NCBI GenBank assembly: GCA_004357505.1
Contig: SMWC01000027.1
Coordinates: 1-8,666, forward strand
Source: Gammaproteobacteria bacterium
GTDB taxonomy: Bacteria; Pseudomonadota; Gammaproteobacteria; Steroidobacterales; Rariloculaceae
Length of the DNA: 8,666 nucleotides
Reading direction: 5' to 3'
Position numbers and translations under genes: made by a program. The notes beneath the pieces were generated by a model. It did not search any database. It was not told where the DNA came from and saw only the letters and a program-made list of their open reading frames with translations. Shown piece after piece: positions 1-5,879 of the stretch (positions are counted from its first letter, which is position 1; every line of letters starts with the position of its first letter).

Positions 1-366
1 AATCGGTGCTCGCCTGACGATGGCGGGCATGATGAACGAGCTAAGCTTCGCGTTGTCGACGACATTGCAGAACCGCTGGCGGCTCTTCGCAGCGCTCGCG
101 ATACGTGAATTGAGTTGTTGATCGGCCGTCGCGGCCACGACAAGCCAGTGATCTTCAATCTGAGCCTCGGAAAACGCCTCCGGCCGCAGTTCAATTCGGC
201 CCGCGGCGCCGAGTTGTTCGAGTCCGACCGTGGCCGTTGGGCTCACGACGGTCACGACCGCACCGGCCTCGATGAGTTCGCGAACTTTGCGTTCGGCTAC
301 CGTACCGCCGCCGATCACGAGGCAGGGTCGGTCGGTAAGTTCGACGAAGATCGGTAGGTGGTCCAT
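1..366 (-). CDS. cysG: Siroheme synthase CysG, N-terminal part (precorrin-2 dehydrogenase / sirohydrochlorin ferrochelatase domain), cut by the window edge
   Basis: The minus strand reads open from an ATG at 366 to the window edge, giving 122 residues of a CysG/Met8-type protein. Visible features are the opening MDHLPIFVEL, a Rossmann dinucleotide loop VIGGGTVAERKV at residues 17-28, and FCNVVDNAKLSSFIMP at 99-114. Asp104 in that segment matches the catalytic aspartate known in enterobacterial CysG. This domain oxidises precorrin-2 with NAD+ and inserts Fe2+ into sirohydrochlorin, making siroheme for sulfite reductase. The C-terminal half lies outside the window, so it could be the trifunctional CysG with a uroporphyrinogen methyltransferase domain or a shorter Met8-like enzyme. 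The gene diverges from cysB. No good Shine-Dalgarno precedes the ATG, but the N-terminus fits the family. Confidence 0.9.
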   Translation of the reverse strand, partial: MDHLPIFVELTDRPCLVIGGGTVAERKVRELIEAGAVVTVVSPTATVGLEQLGAAGRIELRPEAFSEAQIEDHWLVVAATADQQLNSRIASAAKSRQRFCNVVDNAKLSSFIMPAIVRRAPI

Positions 367-531
367 GGTCGCTGTGTTATTGAGTTTTGCTCGGCCGGCG
401 GACTTCATGCCCGCCGTTTACGAGTGCGCACGATAACGCCGCCTGCGCCGCGGGAACAATACCGTCTGTTTCTGGTCATATTCCATCAGGCTATAAACGC
501 TAAGGGACTGAAAACTCGCAATGTTTTGCGG

Positions 532-561
532 TTGACAGGCCATGTAACCAATGGTTATATG
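532..561 (+). promoter_or_regulatory. cysB: Candidate sigma70 promoter of cysB
   Basis: A perfect -35 hexamer TTGACA at 532-537 is followed after 18 bp by TATATG at 556-561, four of six matches to the -10 consensus. TTATAT one base earlier gives 17-bp spacing but a poorer match. Transcription would start near 568, leaving a leader of about 75 nt before the GTG of cysB. The -35 match and position are convincing; the start point is inferred. Confidence 0.55.
545..557. promoter_or_regulatory. LysR-type operator candidate (13-bp dyad, T-N11-A) within the cysB promoter
   Basis: TAACCAATGGTTA is a perfect inverted repeat with 6-bp arms around one central base, and it fits the general T-N11-A box of LysR-type regulators. 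It lies between the -35 and -10 elements of the candidate cysB promoter, touching the -10, where a bound protein would block RNA polymerase. An imperfect copy (TAACCTGGT, 567-575) starts 22 bp further on, about two helical turns. Negative autoregulation is known for enterobacterial CysB, so CysB is the natural candidate ligand. That assignment is inference, because known CysB sites are longer and poorly conserved. Confidence 0.4.
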
Positions 562-592
562 CGGTGTAACCTGGTGGCCGCCTCCTTTAAGG

Positions 593-646
593 ATGCGGCG
601 TTTTTGTCTGCACACTGCGGCTTGGACGACCTGTAAGCACCCGTGA
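593..646 (+). other. Possible 17-codon leader ORF overlapping the cysB start
   Basis: An ATG at 593 opens a frame encoding MRRFCLHTAAWTTCKHP, whose TGA stop (644-646) overlaps the cysB GTG start (643-645) as GTGA. The overlap suggests translational coupling, since cysB itself lacks a clear Shine-Dalgarno. Two of 17 codons are cysteine (positions 5 and 14), notable ahead of the cysteine regulator. Against it, AAGG abuts the ATG with no spacer, so initiation there would be poor, and a frame this short can arise by chance. The same frame extends back to an ATG at 551, but that lies inside the promoter. Confidence 0.25.
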
Positions 647-1653
647 CTCTAAAACAACTTAAATACCTGATCGCCATTGTCGACAGCGGATTGAACATAA
701 CGTCTGCGGCCGAGCGCCTCTACACAAGCCAGCCGGGTATCAGCAAACAACTCAAGCAGCTTGAAGCCGAGCTCGGTATGCAGCTGTTTACGCGCAAGGG
801 TAAAAGCCTGGCCGCTATCACGCCGGCCGGCCGGGAAGTCATCGATCGCGCCCGGAAAATCCTGCGCGAAGTTGCGAACATCACCAATCTCGCCAGCGAC
901 CTGACGGGTGAGCAGGAGGGGACGCTGTCGATCGCGACGACCCACACCCAGGCGCGCTACGTTCTCCCCGATGTGATCCGCACATTCAACGAGCGTTATC
1001 CCAAAGTCGATCTTGAGTTGCATCAGGGCACCTCGGAGCAGATCGCCGAGCTTGTCAGCACGCACAAGGTGGACTTCGCGATCGCGACGGGTTCGCAAAA
1101 ATTATTCTCCAATCTAACGCTGCTGCCGATCTATTACTGGAACCGCATTGCGCTCGTGCCGAAGAAACATCCGCTGGCACGGTTGAAAAAGCCGCTGGAC
1201 CTGAAAGCCCTCTCGGCCTATCCGCTTGTGACCTATGTTTTCAGCCTGACCGGGGAATCGTCGTTCAAGAAGGCATTTCAAGATGAAGGTCTGGAGCCGC
1301 GTGTCGTGTTTACGGCGCGCGACGCGGACATCATCAAAACTTATGTACGCATGGACATGGGCGTCGGTGTGATCGCGTCGATGGCTTATGAGTGCCAGGA
1401 CCAGGAAGACCTCAAGGCCATAGACGTCAAGGGCCTGTTTCCGCGGGTCACGACCTGGCTCGGCTTCCCGAAGGATATGGTCCTGAGGAGCTACATGGTG
1501 GACTTCATCCATCTGTTCGCGCCGCACTATTCGCGGCGGCTGATCAGCGACGCGGCGAATCTCGAGACCCAGGAAGAAGTCGATGCGCTGTTGAGCGAGG
1601 TACGGCTGCCGACGCGCGGCGGTTGCGAGCAGGACCAGGCGGCTGCGGCCTAA
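643..1653 (+). CDS. cysB: LysR-family transcriptional regulator CysB (cysteine regulon)
   Basis: This 336-residue protein is a LysR-type regulator of the CysB/Cbl group. A winged helix-turn-helix occupies roughly residues 1-60, with recognition region AAERLYTSQPGISKQLKQLE at 22-41. The periplasmic-binding-protein-like effector domain follows. Residues that bind sulfate in CysB structures are kept: Thr100, Thr102 and Gln103 in TTHTQARY, Thr149 in FAIATG, Trp166 in YYWNR and a Thr in SLTGES near 203. DADIIKTYVRMDMGVGVIAS is also strongly CysB-like. CysB activates sulfate uptake and reduction genes with N-acetylserine or O-acetylserine as inducer. The GTG at 643 is the first possible start after an in-frame TAA at 634, and MTLKQLKYLI aligns with the E. 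coli start. The C-terminal tail runs about 12 residues beyond E. coli CysB. It diverges from cysG and converges with cysH. Cbl is the alternative identity. Confidence 0.93.
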   Translation: MTLKQLKYLIAIVDSGLNITSAAERLYTSQPGISKQLKQLEAELGMQLFTRKGKSLAAITPAGREVIDRARKILREVANITNLASDLTGEQEGTLSIATTHTQARYVLPDVIRTFNERYPKVDLELHQGTSEQIAELVSTHKVDFAIATGSQKLFSNLTLLPIYYWNRIALVPKKHPLARLKKPLDLKALSAYPLVTYVFSLTGESSFKKAFQDEGLEPRVVFTARDADIIKTYVRMDMGVGVIASMAYECQDQEDLKAIDVKGLFPRVTTWLGFPKDMVLRSYMVDFIHLFAPHYSRRLISDAANLETQEEVDALLSEVRLPTRGGCEQDQAAAA

Positions 1654-1680
1654 CGATCGCGACGGGTCTGTTGGTCCTGC
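1629..1680. repeat. 9-bp inverted repeat spanning the 3' end of cysB
   Basis: GCAGGACCA (1629-1637) and TGGTCCTGC (1672-1680) are perfect inverted copies separated by 34 bases that include the cysB stop codon. They could form a stem between the convergent genes cysB and cysH. No T-run follows on either strand and the loop is large, so this is not a typical intrinsic terminator. A structured mRNA end or chance are both possible. No better terminator is visible in the 72-bp gap at 1654-1725. Confidence 0.3.
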
Positions 1681-1725
1681 ACCGGGTATACCGAGCGTAC
1701 GGTAGCGGTAAAGACCGAGATCGCC

Positions 1726-2517
1726 TTACAAATCCGCGAGATCGATCTCGTGCAGTCCGCACTCGCGCTTCAAGCCATTGAAGCGTGTCATCTCCGCCGT
1801 GCTGACATCTTGAATCGGCCGCGTGCTGTGCTGATCGCCGATCGACACATAGCCTTTCTCCCATAACGGGTGATAGGGGAGATCATGCTCTTTGAGATAG
1901 CGATGCACGTCGCGATCGGTCCAGTCGGCGATGGCATGGACTTTCCAGCGGTCGCCGGCCAAATCGAGATAGGGTATTTTCGCGCGACTCTCGCTCTGCT
2001 GGCGGCGTAAGCCCGCGAACCACGTTCCGGCTTCGAGTTCCTTCAGCGCGCGGCGCATCGGCTCGACTTTATTGAGCTCGTTGTAGGCATTGATCCCGTC
2101 GATGCCCTGCTGCCAACGTTGTCCATAACGGGTCTCCTGCCAGGCCGGCGACAGCTTGCTGCGATAGACCTTCAAATTGAGGTTGAGCCGCTCGGTCAGT
2201 TCGTCAACGAAACGATAGGTTTCGGGAAACAGATAACCGGTATCGATCAATACGACCGGGATGTCGGGATAGACCTGCGTGACGAGGTGCAGTGACACGG
2301 CCGCCTGCGCGCCGAAACTCGAGCTCAAGACGTGGTTGCCGGGGAGATGCGTGAGCGACCATTCGATACGCTCGGTCGGCGCGAGCGCTGCGAATTTGCT
2401 GTTGCAATGCGCCAGTGCCGCCTCCTGGGTGGCAGCTTCGTCACAGACACTGGTGAGCGCCGGCCGCACGGGCAGGCGTGTGGTGTCTTGCTGTACTGCG
2501 GCAGTTGTGGCGCTCAT
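1726..2517 (-). CDS. cysH: Phosphoadenylyl-sulfate (PAPS) reductase, thioredoxin-dependent
   Basis: This 263-residue cytoplasmic enzyme reduces 3'-phosphoadenylyl sulfate to sulfite with thioredoxin, the step before sulfite reductase. Visible motifs are the PP-loop-type SSSFGAQ at 65-71, IDTGYLFPETY at 91-101, WFAGLRRQQSESR at 166-178, HPLWEKGYVSIGDQHST at 216-232 and the C-terminal KRECGLHE with catalytic Cys253. The two cysteine pairs that bind [4Fe-4S] in APS reductases are absent, and the second site reads SIGDQHST instead of a cysteine-containing form. That favours PAPS over APS as substrate. The first 35 or so residues are a poorly conserved extension compared with the 244-residue E. 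coli enzyme, so a later start cannot be excluded. The gene is separated by 177 bp from the heme operon upstream on the same strand and probably has its own promoter. Confidence 0.93.
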   Translation of the reverse strand: MSATTAAVQQDTTRLPVRPALTSVCDEAATQEAALAHCNSKFAALAPTERIEWSLTHLPGNHVLSSSFGAQAAVSLHLVTQVYPDIPVVLIDTGYLFPETYRFVDELTERLNLNLKVYRSKLSPAWQETRYGQRWQQGIDGINAYNELNKVEPMRRALKELEAGTWFAGLRRQQSESRAKIPYLDLAGDRWKVHAIADWTDRDVHRYLKEHDLPYHPLWEKGYVSIGDQHSTRPIQDVSTAEMTRFNGLKRECGLHEIDLADL

Positions 2518-2694
2518 CTGACTAGCTTGTCCCCGGGAGTCGCCCCGTGGCGGGTTCCGTGGACGGGATCCTCGTTGTCGGGAGACGTACAGTAGGCGGA
2601 ATGAGCGCAGACGTGAACGGCTAAGTATTTATTCGCGTATAGCTAAAACGCATAAGGCGCCGTCGTGCCAGAGGCTTCGGCCGGGCGGCCGCGC
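2518..2694 (-). promoter_or_regulatory. cysH: Intergenic region upstream of cysH, likely cysH promoter
   Basis: This 177-bp gap separates the end of the heme operon from cysH. It contains an AT-rich patch at about 2621-2656, standing out from GC-rich surroundings. On the minus strand this patch includes AATAAA and AATACT, each four of six matches to a -10 box, and a short dyad GCGT-N9-ACGC just upstream. No convincing -35 is visible, which would suit an activator-dependent promoter such as a CysB target. A GC-rich dyad at 2679-2690 just after the upstream gene's stop has no T-run. The cysH promoter role is inferred from position. Confidence 0.35.
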
Positions 2695-4059
2695 CTACAG
2701 CGCGAGAATCTCCGCAGCGACGCGCTCGCCGGACTCCATCGCGCCTTCCATGCCACGGCTGGCGCGGCCTAAGTGCTCGCCGCAGAAGCGGATCTGACCG
2801 TGCCTGGCTCCCATCGCGGCGGCGAAGCGAGCGATCTGGCCGGGCTTAAAGTAAGCCCAGCCGCCCTGGGCGAACGGATCCGTGCCCCAGGACTGGATCC
2901 CCAGAAACTCGAGCTGTCCCTTCGCCGCGGGCCGAATCGCCTCGATCGCATCGATCACCAGGCGGCCCGCAGCGGCTGGCGGCAGCGCATCGAGCCGGGT
3001 CGCGTTGGCTCCCAGCGTCCAGGCGGTAAAGCTGGTGACCTCCTTGGGATCGGTGCCGTTTCTCGCCGCAGCCACCATGCCGGCGACACCGTCGGTAAAA
3101 AGACTCGGCGAGAATCCATCGGCTTCCCAGAAGTTGGATTTGTGCGCGAGATAAACCTGCGTCATTGCTTGCGCCGGCAGCGTGTTGACGGCTTCGGCTT
3201 GCAGGCCGCGCAACGGCGGTTCGATCTTGATGTGCCGCAGTACGCCGAACGGCAATGAGCACACGACTTGCGGGGCGTGATAGACGCTGCCGTCGGCGCA
3301 ATGCACTGTAGTGTCATCGGCTTCGCTCGTGATGGCCACGACAACCTTCTGCAACTGCGCCGGCGGGTCCAATGCCGCGGCCATCGCCTCGGGAATGCGT
3401 GCGACGCCGTTTTTGGCCGTGTAACCGGCGACGCCTTCAGGGGAAAGTCGGCGTTGCGCGACCGAGAAGGCGGCGCGGAAAAATAACAGCAGTGCTGAAA
3501 CATCGCCGGCGTCTTCGCCGAAGCTCACATTGATGCCGTAGGCGAGCTTGATCACGGCGTCGTCGAAGCCGAGTCCTTTGAGCCAGTCGTAGACCGAGAC
3601 ATCATGTCTGGCCGAGGCCGGGGCAAGCCAATCGGCTGGTTGCGCGAGTGGATTCTCCTTCACCGTCAGCATGCGGTAATAGGCCCAGGGCATCAGCGCC
3701 CGGTCGTCGCCGTTGAACAGGTTTGCCGGATGATCCGGCCAGTCCGCCTGGCGAATGATCTCGTTGCCGAGGACGAGTTCCTGCTCACGGAAGAACGCAA
3801 GCATCGGCGTGACGTCGATCAGCTCGACACCGAAACGCTCGGCAACGCCGATGATGCGGGTATAACCGGCGCCGATATACGTGCCGCCGGCCTCCTGGTT
3901 ACTCCCTAATTGGCGCATCGAGTGCACGCGGCCGCCGACTCGCTCCTGCGCTTCGAGCACCTGGGCGTCGACGCCCTCGGCCTGCAGCTTGCACGCCGCG
4001 GCCAGTCCGGCGAGCCCTGCGCCGATGACGATTACCTCATGACGATGACGCTCGGCCAC
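2695..4059 (-). CDS. Flavin amine oxidase-family FAD oxidoreductase in a heme operon (candidate coproporphyrinogen oxidase)
   Basis: This 454-residue flavoprotein belongs to the monoamine/polyamine oxidase superfamily, which also contains HemY/CgoX porphyrinogen oxidases. It shows an FAD-binding Rossmann motif VIVIGAGLAGLAAA (9-22) with an acidic strand end VLEAQERVGGRVH (34-46), GGTYIGAGYTR at 58-68, and Lys307 in HKSNFWE at the place of the conserved oxidase lysine. WGTDPFAQGGWAYFKPGQ at 391-408 and FCGEHLGR..RGMEGAMESGERVA close the FAD fold. No cysteine for covalent FAD is evident, nor a signal peptide. The motifs look more like MAO than classical CgoX. The GTG at 4059 lies 2 bp after the hemH stop and has GGAAG (4067-4071) 7 nt upstream. 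Position in the operon suggests six-electron oxidation of coproporphyrinogen III to coproporphyrin III, but an unrelated amine substrate remains possible. Confidence 0.85.
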   Translation of the reverse strand: MAERHRHEVIVIGAGLAGLAAACKLQAEGVDAQVLEAQERVGGRVHSMRQLGSNQEAGGTYIGAGYTRIIGVAERFGVELIDVTPMLAFFREQELVLGNEIIRQADWPDHPANLFNGDDRALMPWAYYRMLTVKENPLAQPADWLAPASARHDVSVYDWLKGLGFDDAVIKLAYGINVSFGEDAGDVSALLLFFRAAFSVAQRRLSPEGVAGYTAKNGVARIPEAMAAALDPPAQLQKVVVAITSEADDTTVHCADGSVYHAPQVVCSLPFGVLRHIKIEPPLRGLQAEAVNTLPAQAMTQVYLAHKSNFWEADGFSPSLFTDGVAGMVAAARNGTDPKEVTSFTAWTLGANATRLDALPPAAAGRLVIDAIEAIRPAAKGQLEFLGIQSWGTDPFAQGGWAYFKPGQIARFAAAMGARHGQIRFCGEHLGRASRGMEGAMESGERVAAEILAL

Positions 4060-4061
4060 GC

Positions 4062-5132
4062 TCAAGCTTCCGCCGCGCCACACAGCGCGCTCTTCGGTTG
4101 GCCGGGCCGGCCGGACAAACAGCACTCCGCGGGACAGAAGTCCTGGCTCGGGCCAAGCGAGCCTAAGCTGCGGCGTTGCGCGCCTGATGTCATGCGTTCG
4201 CTGATGAGCTCGCGCACCATGCTCACATAGGCGGGATGCGTGCCGACCGTCGCGGCCCGCAGCATATTCACGCCGGCGCGCTCGGCCTGCGCCTGCGCCT
4301 CCACATCCAGATCGAGCACCACCTCCATGTGATCGCAGACGAAGCCGATCGGCACGACCACGGCATCGGCCACGCCGGCCTTGCCGAGCTGCTGCAACGC
4401 CTCGCCGATGTCCGGTTGCAACCAGGGCTCGCCGTAGGAAGCGTTGTTGCTCTGGTAGACGAGTTCCCATTGTTGACGTTCGAGGCCGGCGGCGACGAGC
4501 TGGCACGCCTCGCGTAACTGGGCCTGATAGTCGGTCAGCGCGGCCATCGACTCGGGCAGGCTGTGGGCCGTGAACAGCAGCGCGGCATCGGCTTCGCGGC
4601 GCGCCGGCAGCGTCGCGAACGTCGCGCGAGCCCGGTCGATCACCGCGGCGATGAAGCCGGGGTGGTTGAAGCCCAGGCGGAGCTTGTCGATGATCGGCGC
4701 AGCCTCTAACGGGGCGGTCGCTGCATACAGATCCTCGCGGTATTTCCGGCAACCGTTATAGGAGGCGAACACGCTCGTGACATGCGTGATCGCACGCTTG
4801 ATGCCGTCGGCCTGCATTTTCTTCAGCGTGTCCGGTAACAGCGGGTGCCAATTGCGGTTGCCGTGATACACCGGCAATGCGATGTCATGCGCACCTAACT
4901 CCGCTTTCAATGCGACGATGAACGCGCGGGTCGCGGCGTTGATCGGACTCACACCGCCGCAGTGCTGATAGCGTTGTGCGATGCGTTCCTTGACTGTCGG
5001 CGGAATCGTCACACCCCGTAAAACGTTATCCAGAAACGGCATAACATCATGGGGCCCCTCTGGTCCGCCGAAAGAAACCACGAGCACCGCGTCGTAATCG
5101 TGGGCCTCGTGGTCGACGAGCGTGTCTGCCAT
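4062..5132 (-). CDS. hemH: Ferrochelatase, coproporphyrin (CpfC) type with C-terminal cysteine cluster
   Basis: This 356-residue chelatase inserts Fe2+ into a porphyrin. LVVSFGGPEGPHDVMPFL (17-34) and GGVSPINAATRA with PVYHGNRNWHPLLPDTL resemble actinobacterial enzymes more than the LLVNLGTP opening of E. coli HemH. The metal-site His190 sits in LLFTAHSLPESM, and Glu270 in FVCDHMEVVLDLD matches the second catalytic residue. SVFASYNGCRKYRED carries Cys128, and the tail holds Cys333, Cys337, Cys338 and Cys351 (CPAECC, then ALCG). One internal plus several C-terminal cysteines recall the [2Fe-2S] ligands reported for some bacterial ferrochelatases. With hemQ next door, coproporphyrin III is the likelier substrate than protoporphyrin IX. 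The ATG is 8 bp after the hemQ stop with no clear Shine-Dalgarno, suggesting coupled translation. No membrane segment is seen. Confidence 0.93.
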   Translation of the reverse strand: MADTLVDHEAHDYDAVLVVSFGGPEGPHDVMPFLDNVLRGVTIPPTVKERIAQRYQHCGGVSPINAATRAFIVALKAELGAHDIALPVYHGNRNWHPLLPDTLKKMQADGIKRAITHVTSVFASYNGCRKYREDLYAATAPLEAAPIIDKLRLGFNHPGFIAAVIDRARATFATLPARREADAALLFTAHSLPESMAALTDYQAQLREACQLVAAGLERQQWELVYQSNNASYGEPWLQPDIGEALQQLGKAGVADAVVVPIGFVCDHMEVVLDLDVEAQAQAERAGVNMLRAATVGTHPAYVSMVRELISERMTSGAQRRSLGSLGPSQDFCPAECCLSGRPGQPKSALCGAAEA

Positions 5133-5140
5133 CTGTGGCG

Positions 5141-5857
5141 TTACGCCGGGCTCTGCCAGGCCACCTTGCCGACGAAGAACGGCCCGAGACTATCGAGATA
5201 CTGGGAAGTCTGCTCGGTCTTGCGCATCTCCTGCACGACGGCGGAGAGCGGGAACAGGTCCGGCCCTAACAGGCCGATGATGAAATCGTTGTCGTGCTTG
5301 TCGAGGCCGTGACAGGCGAGCCGTACATCGGCCGCGAAACCGGCCGCGCCGAAACGCTTGCCGATCGTGCCATGCTCAGCGAGGATCTGCCGCTGCTTAT
5401 CCTCGGGCAGGGCTGGAAAAGCCTTGGCGCGTCGCAGCGGATACCACACGGCCCATGTATAAGCCGGGTTCAAGGTCTTACTGCGGGGTTTGATCAACAG
5501 CGCGTCTTCGAGGTCGGGTTCGTAGCCGATCGAATAGGTTCGGCCCAGCATGTCGAACTCGGGTTTACGGTCTAGCTTCGAAAACGGCGGTGCGTTCAAT
5601 ACGTCGCGCAGCGTCGAGACGAAATACTCGGGGTCCTCGCTGAGGACGATCAGGCCGATACCTTGCGGATCGTTCGCGTCGAGATACAACGCGCCCTCGA
5701 CGCCGGCCGCGGCCAGCGCGGCGCCGGCCGCGGTCGCGTCGGCGCAGCCACCGAACGCGGTGAACTTCATAAACAGCCGCCGATCGAGCGAGATGGGCTG
5801 GCCATCCTTCAGGCCTTTCTCGCTGAGATCCAGGTGATCGGCTTGCGGTTCGCTCAT
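5141..5857 (-). CDS. hemQ: Coproheme decarboxylase / heme synthase HemQ (ChdC), chlorite dismutase family
   Basis: This 238-residue protein has the length and fold signature of the chlorite dismutase/HemQ family. It would convert iron-coproporphyrin III to heme b by two H2O2-dependent decarboxylations. RRLFMKFTAFGG starts the N-terminal half. The C-terminal half has VWYPLRR with Tyr139 at the reactive-tyrosine position, LAEHGTIGKRFG with His162 as likely proximal heme ligand, and VVQEMRKTEQTSQYLDSLGPFFVGK (207-231), close to the EMR-xxE-xS-xY-xxx-GPF-x-G pattern of ChdC. True chlorite dismutases lack that ending. The loop after His162 is about four residues longer than in Firmicutes enzymes, so the distal residue could be Ala175 or Arg179. 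GGAG (5864-5867) lies 6 nt before the ATG. The gene follows hemE by 22 bp and precedes hemH by 8 bp, strongly supporting a heme role. Confidence 0.88.
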   Translation of the reverse strand: MSEPQADHLDLSEKGLKDGQPISLDRRLFMKFTAFGGCADATAAGAALAAAGVEGALYLDANDPQGIGLIVLSEDPEYFVSTLRDVLNAPPFSKLDRKPEFDMLGRTYSIGYEPDLEDALLIKPRSKTLNPAYTWAVWYPLRRAKAFPALPEDKQRQILAEHGTIGKRFGAAGFAADVRLACHGLDKHDNDFIIGLLGPDLFPLSAVVQEMRKTEQTSQYLDSLGPFFVGKVAWQSPA

Positions 5858-5863
5858 CTCATG

Positions 5864-5867
5864 CTCC
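5864..5867 (-). promoter_or_regulatory. hemQ: Ribosome binding site of hemQ
   Basis: GGAG on the minus strand stands 6 nt before the ATG at 5857. This picks that ATG over another one 5 nt upstream, which runs into a stop after one codon. It is the clearest Shine-Dalgarno in the heme operon; hemE and hemH have none that is obvious. Confidence 0.6.
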
Positions 5868-5879
5868 GGTCAACATCGA

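Noticed and set aside
418..636. Open frames on both strands in the cysG-cysB intergenic region (for example 358-636 plus, 418-615 minus).
   Set aside because: Composition does not look coding, no recognisable protein results, no ribosome binding sites stand out, and they overlap the cysB promoter and the cysG start region.
1726..2517. Assignment of CysH as an APS reductase with an iron-sulfur cluster.
   Set aside because: The two cysteine pairs that hold the [4Fe-4S] cluster are missing. Apart from Cys253, the only cysteines (Cys25, Cys38) are in the N-terminal extension.
2679..2690. GC-rich dyad just after the flavin oxidase stop, considered as a terminator.
   Set aside because: The stem is only about 4 bp with a usable loop and no T-run follows on the minus strand, so it does not support an intrinsic terminator.
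2773..3301. Long antisense and alternate-frame open stretches over the flavin oxidase, and similar ones over hemE and the kinase.
   Set aside because: These are typical shadows of GC-rich codon usage. The real frames carry clear family motifs and the shadows carry none.
4060..4752. The reading frame of the flavin oxidase stays open for 231 more codons upstream of 4059.
   Set aside because: That stretch lies wholly on top of hemH in another frame, is Arg/Gly-rich with no fold signature, and the FAD motif expected near a true N-terminus begins right after the GTG at 4059.
5701..5733. Near-direct repeat of CGCCGGCCGCGG at 5701-5712 and 5722-5733.
   Set aside because: It falls in the Ala-rich stretch of HemQ (about residues 42-53) and is explained by repeated Ala/Gly codons in GC-rich DNA.
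5141..5857. Annotation of the HemQ-like gene as a respiratory chlorite dismutase.
   Set aside because: The C-terminal EMR/GPFFVG pattern is ChdC-like, no signal peptide is present, and it sits between hemE and hemH with no chlorate reductase genes in view.
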